A stretch of DNA of 64,000 nucleotides, from the NCBI GenBank assembly GCA_026182355.1, contig JAPFBL010000007.1, forward strand, positions 744,001 to 808,000, given 5' to 3'. Source of the DNA: Hermatobates lingyangjiaoensis (lineage: Eukaryota > Arthropoda > Insecta > Hemiptera > Hermatobatidae). Below the pieces are notes generated by a model. The model was not told where the DNA came from and did not search any database. It saw only the letters and a list, made by a program, of their open reading frames with translations. The position numbers and the translations under genes were made by a program. Positions within the stretch are counted from its first letter, which is position 1, and each line of letters starts with the position of its first letter. Shown here in pieces: positions 36,059 to 46,150 of the stretch.

Positions 36059-36097
36059 ACCCTGAAGATGACTGGAAGCCAGTCGAAACATGTCGGT
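36059..36097 (+). ncRNA. Hammerhead-ribozyme-like motif, family B right arm
   Basis: Stem I is ACC (36059-36061) with GGU (36095-36097). The core is CUGAAGA (36062-36068), then one extra U. Stem II is GACUGG/CCAGUC with loop AAG. GAAA follows at 36085-36088. Stem III is A-U and C-G closing a two-base loop, and C sits at the cleavage position in a GUC context. The layout is the same as family A despite different sequence. It lies between the PLE stop codon and the next ORF start. Confidence 0.65.
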
Positions 36098-36103
36098 TAT
36101 AAC

Positions 36104-36222
36104 TTAATTAACATTCTCCAACGTTTGGATGAAGGAAAGAAGAAGGTATTCAGAAACCTTGAAAAACTAGTGAAGAAAATGACATCAGCGAAATACGGTC
36201 AGCTGTTCAACGAAATATATAT
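36104..36222 (+). pseudogene. PLE N-terminal ORF remnant, right arm
   Basis: Reads NLINILQRLDEGKKKVFRNL, then EKLVKKMTSAKYGQLFNE, and is cut by (TA)n. The left arm continues to ICLKEGLLPNFTNIY before its own TA run. This is the start of the PLE protein downstream of the pLTR ribozyme. It is too short to say more. Confidence 0.6.
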
Positions 36223-36499
36223 ATATATATATATATATATTCAAATTCGTTTATCTGAGGGAGAGATCAATGAAAGAAAGAATATTCGTATACAAGGTTT
36301 AGGCCGTGAGCTTACTTTCTGAGTTTCTATGATTTCAGCTATTCTGGCAGTTTACTTTTAGAGCTTATTTGCTCTCAGCGATACTGCATCTTTACTGACT
36401 CAGTCAGTTAACTATTAACTATTACTTTCGATGTCAGCTGGGCAGCCAGTTTTTTCTGAATCCATGCAACGTCAGTTAAGCTGCCAGATTACATTAGAG
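36223..36499. other. Short flank between PLE and hAT element
   Basis: A TA run finishes at about 36240, then unassigned sequence up to the hAT target-site duplication at 36492-36499. Confidence 0.4.
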
Positions 36500-36829
36500 C
36501 AGAGGTTCTTAACCTTTTGGGGGTACCAAACCCCACCAGTTTCATAAGTGCATTCATCGAACCCTTCTTTAGTGAAAAATAAAATATGATTTTTTTCAAA
36601 TTCCAGTCATAGGCGTATGTTTTTTTTATGTTCCAAAAAATGAACCGTGCATTAATATTATCTTGTTCAAAGAACACAACCAACACAATACATGAAATCA
36701 CAACAAATTACAAACGTGCAAATCAGTGTGACTTTTGCTGTTGACCTCCTTGGTGGAGGCTCCGCCGAACCCCTGAGACCAACTCTTCGAACCCCTAGAG
36801 TTCGATCGAACACAGGTTAAGAACCACTG
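36500..36829. mobile_element. Non-autonomous hAT transposon (MITE)
   Basis: The 330-bp element starts CAGAGGTTCTTAACCT and ends with the complement of CAGTGGTTCTTAACCT: 16-bp terminal inverted repeats with one mismatch. It is flanked by the 8-bp duplication cattagag (36492-36499) and ctttagag (36830-36837), with one mismatch. TIR sequence and 8-bp duplications are hallmarks of hAT elements. The ends resemble SPIN/Charlie-type TIRs. No transposase is encoded. The subterminal region (36765-36815) holds palindromic 'gttcgatcgaac' and repeated 'cgaacccct' motifs of the kind hAT transposases bind. Confidence 0.85.
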
Positions 36830-36837
36830 CTTTAGAG

Positions 36838-37765
36838 ACCTTCATGTTGCTAAACATCTTCTCCCAATAGAATACAGATAACAGAATTACCAATAAAACA
36901 ATACAAATGCTATCAGTTTAAGTAGGTTGTAACTTTCGAGAAAACTATTACAACTATTAAATACAATTTTATCTATATTTTAAGAAATTTAATACCCAGA
37001 CCCTTATTAAGTGAAAACTTTTTTCTCTCCAAGTTTTTTGTTCTGTTAGAAATATGTGAACTTCAAGGACTAAACATATTTTGATTTGTGCCGACAAGAT
37101 ATTGGAGTTGTGTTTGAATGAAAAGAAGGGAGCCATTCCGTGATATTACGTTTTATGTATTTTAAACACATCTCCGTTTGAGCATTAGCGCAAGTGGACT
37201 AACACAAAATGTAACACAATGACAATAAATAATAATCTAAATATACATTGGAAATATAATATATATGAGTATAACATAAATATCAAGTTATATTTATAAT
37301 TCTAGTCAGTTTTAAACTTATTAAATTAATAGTGTTTTGAATAAAAAATATATAAATTTGGACTAGAAACTGTAATTTTTTCAAAGAGTCAGAGCGATGT
37401 ATAAAAATTTTTGAAAACATGATTTCGTTTGATTGAAGTAAAACTGACCCTAGTTTACGTAACAAAATCCTTTTCTTTACAATACTATAGAGTATGATTT
37501 AAGGTAAGACAAGATGACGATAACAAAGTGTTAACTTTTCCTTTATAACTTTCATCCAAACTAACATTGTATGAGGCCAGGTGAATTAGGAGAAGCGTCA
37601 GCCTTGACAGTCCCTGTACTAAGATTATCAGTCCGAACCCTTTGTTCTCACACGATATAAGCAATTCCCGTTAAAACCGGCAAAGCTAAGCACAGTGTTG
37701 GAGGTTGGATAGGCGACACAATGCGGTGTTGCCTCATCGGGTTGCGGCTTGCCGATGGCCAGTGG
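36838..37765. other. AT-rich, then GC-richer intron-like lead-in
   Basis: 36838-37560 is featureless AT-rich DNA. From about 37600 the sequence becomes GC-richer, leading into the 87-bp array. This part would be intron upstream of the exon at 38074. Confidence 0.4.
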
Positions 37766-38113
37766 AAGCCGAAGAGTGTGAGATTTGCTGATGAGCGTTG
37801 TGGTTGTTGCAGGGGGATGCCAGTGAGCGCTGGCGGGACCTCGGGGCTGGTAAAGCCGAAGAGTGTGAGATTTGCTGATGAGCGTTGTGGTTGTTGCAGG
37901 GGGATGCCAGTAAGCGCTGGCGGGACCTCGGGGCTGATGAAGCCGAAGAGTGTGAGATTCGCTGACGAGCGTTGTGGTTGTTGCAGGGGGATGCCAGTGA
38001 GCGCTGGCGGGACCTCGGGGCTGATAAAGCCGAAGGGTGTGAGATTTGCTGATGAGCGTTGTGGTTGTTGCAGGGGGATGCCAGTGAGCGCTGGCGGGAC
38101 CTCGGGGCTGATG
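37766..38113 (+). repeat. 87-bp x4 tandem repeat spanning an intron/exon boundary
   Basis: Four head-to-tail units (37766, 37853, 37940, 38027) of exactly 87 bp are nearly identical. Each has an intron-like half with a branch-site-like TTGCTGATG and T/G-rich tract ending TTGCAG, and an exon-like half starting GGGGATGCCAG with an ATG. The last unit runs into unique coding sequence. Because 87 is divisible by three, a plus-strand frame stays open through all units (37721-38257). Confidence 0.95.
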
Positions 38114-38245
38114 AAGCCCCTCGTGGTGCTGGCTCTGCCTGGCATGTATCTGTTCTACAAGTACAGTCAGTACAAGCGACAGCAGCAGGAGCAGACTCGC
38201 AGAAAGGTCACCGAGCGCGAGCTTGCGCATCTCAACAACAAAATA
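38074..38245 (+). CDS. First coding exon of a small membrane-anchored protein
   Basis: The exon follows a TTGCAG acceptor and starts with ATG at 38078. It encodes 56 residues: MPVSAGGTSGLMK, a hydrophobic stretch PLVVLALPGMYLFYKY (about residues 14-29) likely to be a membrane anchor, then a charged Q/R/K/E segment ending ELAHLNNKI that looks like the start of a coiled coil. It ends at ATA followed by GTCAGT, a plausible phase-0 donor at 38246. GC-rich third positions contrast with the flanks and support real coding. I do not firmly recognise the family; I have a vague memory of similar N-termini in an insect RING-finger protein, but no RING exon was found here. The acceptor and ATG lie in the last of four 87-bp repeats, so three upstream copies offer alternative acceptors and starts. 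Confidence 0.65.
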
Positions 38246-38571
38246 GTCAGTACATAATACTAGTCATTTCTAATATTAAATCAAATATATTATGTGTAAT
38301 AATTTGGTAACCACTGGCTCTTATTTCCTAATAAGGAAAAAGTAAAGCAAACCAATGTTTTTTTTCAAATTAATTTATTTATTTGTTATTTTGTTAAATT
38401 TTATTTTAGTTTAGAGTCAAACTATCAAAATCTGCTGTTAAGGGACAAAGCTCCTAAGAACAGATGACCGATTAATTTTCCTAAGAAAACTCTGATGACC
38501 GATCTTGTTTATTTGTTTCTTGTTAGCGAGCATTATCTGAATAAATAATAAAATTTACTTCATTTTGTGGG
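38246..38571. other. Probable intron start, AT-rich
   Basis: Lies downstream of the donor at 38246. No following exon was recognised in the window. Confidence 0.4.
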
Positions 38572-38645
38572 AATCGAACCCACGACCTTTGCATTGGAGG
38601 TCCAGCTCTACTTCAACGGCCTGTGTTATAGTACTGTTCAAAAAC
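38572..38645 (-). repeat. tRNA-like sequence (SINE head or tRNA relic)
   Basis: The minus strand has a perfect T-arm, GTGGG-TTCGATT-CCCAC, and TAGAGCTGGA like a D-arm, with an anticodon-arm-like GACCT/AGGTC. The acceptor ends do not pair, so it is not a functional tRNA gene. A SINE promoter region is more likely. Confidence 0.5.
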
Positions 38646-41159
38646 CTGATATAAACAACGTACGGTTTGTATAACCCAGCTAAAGATGAAGCCCTTGGAT
38701 ATTGTTGTGCACTGTGAAACATGGAATACCTGTTACTTTCAGTTTCAACTGGATCATTCAAATAAATATTAAAGAAAGCAGTGAGTAATATATGACTTTA
38801 CAAATAGCGGCATTAAAAAGAAAGAAGAATAAAAAAACAATTCCCTCAACATAAGTCAGGTAAAATTACTGACTCCAGATGTAAAATATATTTCTGTTAT
38901 AGAATAAACCTAACCAGTTTTTTTTTTAGGAAAGGTTTTAGTCCCATTTTTGAAATCTTATTGTTGTTTAGACCAAGGTATTTTTTATTGCACGTATTTA
39001 CTTTTAATTCTTGGCGCTTCTCTTTGTGCCACGAGGACTTTTTGCAATTCACTTCCAAAACATAAGCATGACTTCAAAAAGGAGCTCCTGCCATCTGTAT
39101 GAGAAATGTTGATCTAATTAATAAAACGCGATTATAAAATGAAACGAGACTAATAACTGAGGAGTATCACAATAAAGCCATTGTTGGTAAAATTACTGCA
39201 TCACGGTTTCAAGGAGAAATAGTTTTAATTCCATGATTGAAATTTGGTTTATCTACAGGAGACAACATTTCTTTTTCAAAGATTCAATCTCCAATTCAGT
39301 TAGCACTTGCCATGACTATTCCTAAGTCTGAATGAGATATGAATGGTTCATCTCAGTAGGGCCATTTATAGTTTATCTGTATTTACGCGAACATGATTGC
39401 ATTAAAAAGGAAGGTGATGGATGATCCAACGGGTAGTCTAGTTCTTTATAAAATTATGCAATTATTTATATGTGGTATTTACTAATGTTGAACAAGTAAT
39501 TCACTAATTCAAATCATCACATACAAAAGTTTTTTTATGTAAATAGTGCATAGTGTTTTGCTAGCTAAATCAAGTGTACTGATGTAACCTAAAGAAAAGC
39601 ATTACACGTTACACGTTTGAAGAGCATAGATTATATACATTTGTAAGTGGGGACTGATTTATCTTGCTAACATGGTCTAAACAAGGTTCTTCCGATCGTA
39701 AAGTTGCTACGTTGGAAGGATTTTGGAATGAGCACATCGTGTTAATAGTAAGGTCGCCTTGAGCTTATAGTATTTCAGTATCATCTTTAAAATACGACGT
39801 CGTCATCAATAAAAAGATCTTCTCTACCTCATGGCTCCTCATATAAAACTACTTGCTATAAATTACTCTGATTTAAACAAGCCTTATTTCATGATAGTAA
39901 AGCAATGCAGTGGTAACGAGTCAGGCTGATTTACAAGCTCTTAAAACTTAAAACATTTTAGCTTTCTCACTGTTCCTATCTAAAAATTACATTTGGTTTA
40001 TGAATTTCAACTAATCCTCTTGATATTAAAATATTGATTTTTAAATTTTGTTTTGAATGTTTATTTCAATTATTTTTTTAAGTTCCTCCTCAAGTTACAA
40101 ATCGGGTAATAAAAAAATGATACACTGTTATTTTTTTTTTATTTCCTGAAATGGCAATATTCTATTTGTAATTTTTCCCTAAATTTACCGTAATTTTCTT
40201 TATATACTTTTAAATAAAAAAACTAAATTTTTTACTAGAGAATAACGATAAAATAAAAAAACTTCAGTTTAAACTTTCAGTTTCTCAGATAACAACAAAA
40301 TTGATAACTGCAATATATATGTTAAATGAATAATAGTTCTTAAAAAGTTGGAGCAAAATAGTTAAAAATGCCCAGAGAATATCTGTAATTGCAAATTAGC
40401 GTGATTTGTTTAATACTCACTTGTATGTTGTTTTAATCCTAGAATAAATCCTAGCAAGTTCACTGTTATTTGTCATTAACTTATGTCATTTTCAGATATA
40501 ATTGTTGTTAGTGCTAAATTTAATTGCCTAATCCTTTTAGTAACTTCAAGAAACAGTTAAGTAGTTCCTAAACTAAGTTAGAGTTAGTAAAGTTCAAAAC
40601 GAAAATGTCAGTGGTTTGAATATCGAAAATTAGATAGTCCAATATGCCCAAGATCTACAATAAAGATGGATGAATCACTCATAATAAAAAACAGTTCTCA
40701 GATAACTCTTTGATACACTCTTGGTTAACATTAAAGTGTTCATGAACCATATATGATTCATGATAATACTATTATTCAAGAAATAGTCTCATGAAATAGA
40801 TTTGAACAAGATAATTACTCGTGTTCAAACAAACATTTCCTTGCGTTTACTGGACTTCACAAGATAAATATCAGTGTTTAAGAACTGTTCACCACAAACA
40901 TTTTCTTCTGTATTCATGCTGGGCCAGATTTCATCTGGTGGCAATGAATGCTACCGTACAGCAACTAAACCCTACATAGGTTCCTTATGTTTCTATAGGA
41001 ACCAGGATGATTACATAATGAGTACCAGTGGTCAAGAAATATCCGCCTGAAATATTTCCTTACGTTTCCATGGACAAGATCTCATACACCGTGAGAATCA
41101 TGGTTTAAAAGATATTCACTTCATGGACCAGGCCTACACAAATGAGTGTACGAGAGTGT
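38646..41159. other. AT-rich, no gene seen
   Basis: No exon, RNA gene or mobile element was recognised. A weak GAAACATGG with 'aaagatgaag' at 38680-38725 faintly recalls PLE ends. Confidence 0.45.
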
Positions 41160-41310
41160 GACTTCAGACTCGTTCTAGTAGCTTAGTTGGTCGTTAGTTC
41201 GGCTCGCGCCTTAAGTCAGATTAGTATCATACTCCTATATTCCTTGTCAGTGGCACACGCGGAGGAGGGTCTCACAGGTCGAACTCACATCACGTCACTT
41301 TAGACCTCCA
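41160..41310 (+). repeat. tRNA-like pol III boxes, possible SINE
   Basis: A strong A box TAGCTTAGTTGG (about 41188-41199) and a B-box-like GGTCGAACTC (about 41278) are present. The 80-90 bp spacing is long for a tRNA but is found in some SINEs. No second copy was seen here. Confidence 0.4.
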
Positions 41311-42034
41311 ACTGTATCAATCACACAATTCCAATGACAATAAATTTCAAACTAACTTTTCCTTTTCTAATTATAATTAAACGGAAACTCCCATCTATTT
41401 GCCGACAACTTTTTATATCTATTGTATCAACTTTAATGTGTTTATATTCAAAATAAACAAGTATTCAGATGGATGTAAATTAACTGTCACTGTCACGAAG
41501 TCAGTCACAATGTGATATTTACGCAATTTGAGCAGTGTTTCTGACAGCTAATTTTCTTTCTCATTTTATAAATTTAAATTCCACTCATGCTTTTGTTAAA
41601 CATAAATTTGAAAGCTTAGAACCTATTTGAATGATTTCTATGACTGTGATATAACAACCAGCTGCATTTAATTTAATATTTATATTATTAGTGTTGAGAA
41701 ATATTAACATAAAGGTACAATTTAAACTATAGAATTTTTAATAAAGTGAAACGTCACTGCACAGAATATGTGCATGGATTATTCTCAATTACCAGAACAT
41801 CCATGAATAGATTCGTCTATTTTCATATAATTTCTCTTTCACAAGCACGTCAAATTTTATTTCTTTTACCTATTCTACTATTATGTATATGTGATGTGGA
41901 TGTCCTTTGGTGGTTAAGTTTTTAGAAAGTTATGTGTCCGTCATGTGTGTGTTTGTGTAAGTGAGTGAAAGTGTTAAGGCGTATGTGTTTGTTTATACTT
42001 GCTTTGTAGTGTTTGGATTTCTTAATGTGTGGGT

Positions 42035-42110
<76 letters not shown>

Positions 42111-43054
42111 TGTGTCTACGGTGTCCGAACTGTGATTGGATACTTTCAATACCAAATATGATCAACTGAAACATTAATTGAAATTTTGATTAATACTCGT
42201 AAAAATATCTTTAGTGGTTAACACTTAACTTGACGATAAGTAAAGATATTGTAAAAATCGTTAACACCCATTAGAGTTTTTGTTTTATTTTAATATGACT
42301 ATTATGTAGACCTAAAATCAAACTCATAGATAATCAATCAATAATGATTTCATTTGTTTTAATATGACTATATTCATTTTATTAGTGGTTGTAAGATTGA
42401 AATCATTGGCCTAGAACAATTTGACATGTTATTAATATTAATATTATTAAACTATGTTCTACCAAGGAAACTCTTAGAGCAGAATATTGCTTTGTGGAGT
42501 TAACCAATGTGTACTTTCTATGATTTCCCAAATTTAGGTTATCATCTAATGATATTCTTACGTTCTTGCACCATCAGAGAGTTGTATGTTACTATTTTAA
42601 TGAGCAGGCCTTCATGACTTTGAAACCTTCTTACTTTCTTCTTAGACAAATTATAAAAACAGTTTTAGCTCGATTTATATTCCAGACATTTCTCCGTTAT
42701 TCACCTATCAAGGATTCAGAGGACATGCAACATAAGCTCAAATGAAGTATCATAAAGCATTACTCTTCTTATAATGACACGATTTTTGCATGTCGTAACC
42801 TTGATTATTTAGATTAGCACGACACCCTGAGGACAGCCTTCAGTGGGCACCATTTCTATAGTGCTAGATATTCTACTTAGAATAATTATTGTTCTAATCT
42901 CTTCTATAATTCTTGGGTTAAAAGTTAATTTATTAGTTCTGATTGAACGGCTTTGTAAACGTGTTATCAACACTGCATCATATCCTAGAATGATCCCTGA
43001 GTCATTTCTTTATACTTAAAGAGTTTTCTGTTTTTTAAACAAATTTTATAAAAT
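41311..43054. other. AT-rich, no gene seen apart from a (GT)n run
   Basis: Contains the microsatellite at 42036. Apparent ORFs around it are His/Thr or Cys/Val runs of the repeat. Confidence 0.5.
42036..42107. repeat. (GT)n microsatellite
   Basis: About 36 uninterrupted GT units, the longest in the window. Confidence 0.95.
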
Positions 43055-43094
43055 TCAAGATATCATTATTAACCGTCTACCTCGTCTATCACTG

Positions 43095-43140
43095 GTGAAG
43101 TCACCCGACCGGTTTCGCAATGGCTGCATCTTCAATGGGA
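43095..43140 (-). ncRNA. Degenerate hammerhead-like motif, family D left
   Basis: On the minus strand the core reads UUGAAGA instead of CUGANGA, then U, a GCA/UGC stem II, GAAAC, CG and GUC. The C3-to-U change breaks an invariant core contact. Confidence 0.4.
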
Positions 43141-43202
43141 CTAACGTTACCTTCCAAAAATCACAGATATAAATACCTATTTTAACTCAATTAATTAAAA
43201 TA

Positions 43203-43394
43203 GGACAAAAAGGTAAACGATTAAACGTAATAGAAGAAATGGAAATATATAAACACAGAAATACTGATAACCTAATAAACGAAGAAATCAAGCACCAGGT
43301 AGACATAATATTTAAACCAATAAAAAACATGAAAGGACGACAGGACGTACAGGACAGAGACGACTTAAATTGTAAAAGACAAAAAACAGATTAA
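43203..43394 (+). pseudogene. PLE (or related) retroelement protein tail
   Basis: The 63-codon frame GKRLNVIEEMEIYKH...NLINEE ends at a stop at 43392. This LNVIEExEIYKH...LINEQ-type segment is the usual C-terminal tail after GIY-YIG nucleases in PLEs. The N-terminal remainder is missing; the upstream codons run into the inverted terminus. Confidence 0.65.
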
Positions 43395-43489
43395 ATAAAA
43401 TAAAACTATTAGATAGGAAATTTAGGCATATATTGGCACCATTGAGTTAAAATAGGTATTTATATCCGTGATTTTGGAAGGTAACGTTA

Positions 43490-43530
43490 GTCCCATTGAT
43501 GATGCAGCCATTGCGAAACCGATCGAGTGA
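43490..43530 (+). ncRNA. Degenerate hammerhead-like motif, family D right
   Basis: UUGAUGA in place of CUGAUGA, then U, GCA/UGC stem II and GAAAC. Same defect as the left copy. Confidence 0.4.
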
Positions 43531-43768
43531 CTTCATCAGCGATAGACGAGGTATGACGGTTAATAACATGAATGATATCTTATTTACTTACCTCTGTGGC
43601 ACTAACAATATGCATGTAATTAAATTTTAAAAGCCGATTCTCTTGACCTTTCCTTTTGTCAGTAATGTTATTTCATTCGAAAATGTTTATTTACTAAAAC
43701 CTTGTCACTCAAGATAGAACATAACAGCTTTCATTTTTGGTGTCATATTACTCAGCCAATATTTTAAG

Positions 43769-43864
43769 CTCGTTTGTTTTGTTAAATAACAAAACAAACG
43801 AGTGCGAACACTATTTAACATTTAATAGTGCGAATGAGCTCATTATTTTAGCTCATTCGCACTA
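43769..43864. repeat. Cluster of perfect hairpins
   Basis: Two perfect 15-bp-arm inverted repeats sit side by side: 43769-43783 with 43788-43802 (loop AAAT), and 43826-43840 with 43850-43864 (9-nt spacer). A further small hairpin (cactatt/aatagtg) lies between them. The GCTCRTTYG-type sequence is shared by both. Confidence 0.85.
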
Positions 43865-45967
43865 AGAAAATACCTAATAATACATTTTAAATTTAATGAT
43901 TAACCAGAAAAATGGCTTAAAATTAGTAACTTTTTTATTAGAACGAAAGGGAAAAAACCTTTTCCATGATTCAATATTACTCAGAAAGAATGGCATTCTT
44001 TAACACACCAAAGACTACATACGACATTATGATTTGTTAAAGAGAGCACATATAGATTGATTACAACCCTCGCAAAACAAACATCCTTCACCCCGGAAAG
44101 TATCAAAAAATATTTGATTTCCTGGCGTTTCCTTATACAGTTTTAATTATTTTGTTCTTCTTACCTATTTTAGAAATCATATTAACTTTTCTTAATCATT
44201 TTAATTTTTCTTCTTTATAATTCAAATTTATAATATTAAATCTTTATTTAAGTAGTATAGTAAGAATTATTTTGACATGATTACATTATATATCGTTGAT
44301 TACAAAATAATATATGGTTGGTCTGCTTTTCCTTTTATAGCTTTAACAATTAAATCTTCTTACACATCATATTAACTCGAAAATATTTTCAAATTTCATT
44401 TAATCAAAATGAATAGCAATTATTTTTGACTCAATTCTGTTAATAAATTACTGTTAATGAGAACAAATCCAACAAGTATAGCAGGTAATCCTGCTGAATT
44501 GATGTTTCAGTTTATACAGCAGTACTGCTTTTGGGGTAAATAGAATTTTTTTTAAAATTTCGTTCCAGGGTACTAATTTCATGTTGCTTTTTTCCACATA
44601 CTTCTTTTTTTATATTTAGCCATCAGTTATAATACCTGAAATCATAAAATTTAGCATGACTGTTCTTTTATCCATTTAATTATAAGAAAAAGTATTCCAC
44701 TCATCCTTCTGAGGTGTGATTTTACAGTATATTTTTTTTTTCATCAATAAATTGGTCTCACCTCTATGAGATCAAATAAGATTTGAGAATCAATGATAAA
44801 TCAATTTTTTTTATCGTAAAACTAACCTCTGTAATTATTGAAATTTTTTTAATTTTTTCCAAAATAATGATGTTGTCAGTTTGACAGTATTCCAAAATTT
44901 CACTTTATCTTTGTTAAACTTTCAACAATTCGGAGAGCATACTGCATAAACACAGATGTACTACCTTCCAGTACGGACATCTACCATAATTTCAGCTGAG
45001 GTGGATCTCACACTTATTTTTGCATTTCATTATTGTTTTAATCAGTTATAAGTTCCTAGATTAACATTGATGTATTAAATTTAATGGATTTGAGTGGATC
45101 TTGTTGAAAGTCTCTTCAAAACCAATGAAGCAGTCCAGACTAATTTCTTCAAGAATAAAAGAGTTTCCTATTTTGTAAAGCAACATTTTTGGAACAAACT
45201 TAATCTGTTGATTTACTCTTCTTATATTGATGTTATTCCTTCTATAGATGATTATTTACCAATAACCTAACTACAGATAAAACTAAGACTTCATAGTATT
45301 GATGAGCTTAACCTACTAATTCATAGTGTTATACGAGTATAATATTATTTTTAAATTCTTTCAATACTTTAATCGAAATATAGAAGTGAGGCATTCGTTT
45401 GTGTATCTGTGTGCTACCTTCTGTTTAACTGGTTTTTATTTATTTTTTTCTAATGATTATTAGTCTAATATTAATGTTATAGGAATATCATTTATTATTA
45501 TTTGTGAAATTGAATTATTATTACTTATTATTTATTATTATCACTAATTATTAGATAATGCTAAGTAGACAAACTGTGGGAGTTCTGGATCATAAAACTC
45601 CCTTAGTTTCTCTTTCCTCGATGACATCTATTTTCTTAAAATGAAATCGAATTATTTAATCCGAATCGGATTTCCTTAACTATCTTTATTAGAATATTAA
45701 TATATTAAATAAATATCATCTATTTAAAGAGAGTTAATGAATCTCTGATGAGTTTGTCAGTAGTGTCTGGTCACTTCACTATGACGTCACCCTTATACGG
45801 GTATACGTCAATTCCTCCGACGAAGCTCACAAACTACGAGGTTATGAGAGCACCGCAAGTAAACTACAAAGAATATATATATGATTAACTTATTTGAATG
45901 TAATGTGTTCCATCAGCGACACGATGTAAGTGGATTCAAGGAGGTTTTCATGGAAAATTATCCTGTT
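43865..45967. other. AT-rich, no gene seen
   Basis: A TTA-rich low-complexity stretch lies at about 45450-45560. No exon or element was recognised. Confidence 0.5.
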
Positions 45968-46150
45968 TTGGTCTATTACCGTGTGCCTATGCCTTTCGGC
46001 TATACCACGGAATAAAACAGAGCAGATCGATGTTTTTAACGTGGTCCCCTTTTGCCATGCGGAGGGGAACACAGCGGACCAATAAAGGTACTACCGGAAC
46101 ACATGCCCAAGGTGGACCTCGCGGAGGCGGGCATCCACGACTGACATCAG
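45968..46150 (-). repeat. LINE 3' UTR-like repeat, copy 2
   Basis: Matches 29053-29250 in order and orientation, including 'ccaaggtggacctcgcggag' and 'gcgggcatccacgac'. The middle differs. No ORF2 remnant lies upstream here. Confidence 0.6.

Larger units (their letters stand above)
34530..36218. mobile_element. PLE family B, giant inverted duplication
   Basis: Two arms of about 820 bp (about 34563-35386 and 35394-36218) are inverted about a 7-bp spacer (gaaatca, 35387-35393) and differ at only a few bases. Read outward, each arm has the end of the PLE protein (linker and GIY-YIG endonuclease), a stop, a spacer, a hammerhead-like motif, then the start of the next ORF (...NLEKLVKKMTS...). The left arm goes about 30 bp further, to LLPNFTNIY, before reaching (TA)n. 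The right arm stops at (TA)n. Both arms are 5'-truncated at the same point in the linker region, so no reverse transcriptase is present. Confidence 0.85.
43055..43585. mobile_element. PLE family D bounded by inverted termini
   Basis: Inverted arms of about 130 bp (about 43055-43190 and 43441-43585, minor indels) surround a short plus-strand coding remnant (43203-43394). Each arm carries a GAAAC hairpin in hammerhead order. Unlike families A and B, the coding end here lies between the inverted termini. Confidence 0.7.

Noticed and set aside
37766..38113. CRISPR-like array
   Set aside because: Units are contiguous with no spacers, in a eukaryotic context.
37628..38145. Minus-strand ORFs of 200 and 165 codons over the 87-bp array
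   Set aside because: They are shadow frames of an 87-bp repeat that keeps several frames open; the splice signals and unique coding are on the plus strand.
38572..38645. Functional tRNA gene
   Set aside because: T-arm and B box are good but the acceptor stem does not pair.
38680..38725. Another hammerhead (aaagatgaag ... GAAACATGG)
   Set aside because: Lacks CUGANGA and a stem II; too weak to call.
41922..42161. His/Thr-rich and Cys/Val-rich ORFs on both strands
   Set aside because: They are translations of the (GT)n microsatellite.
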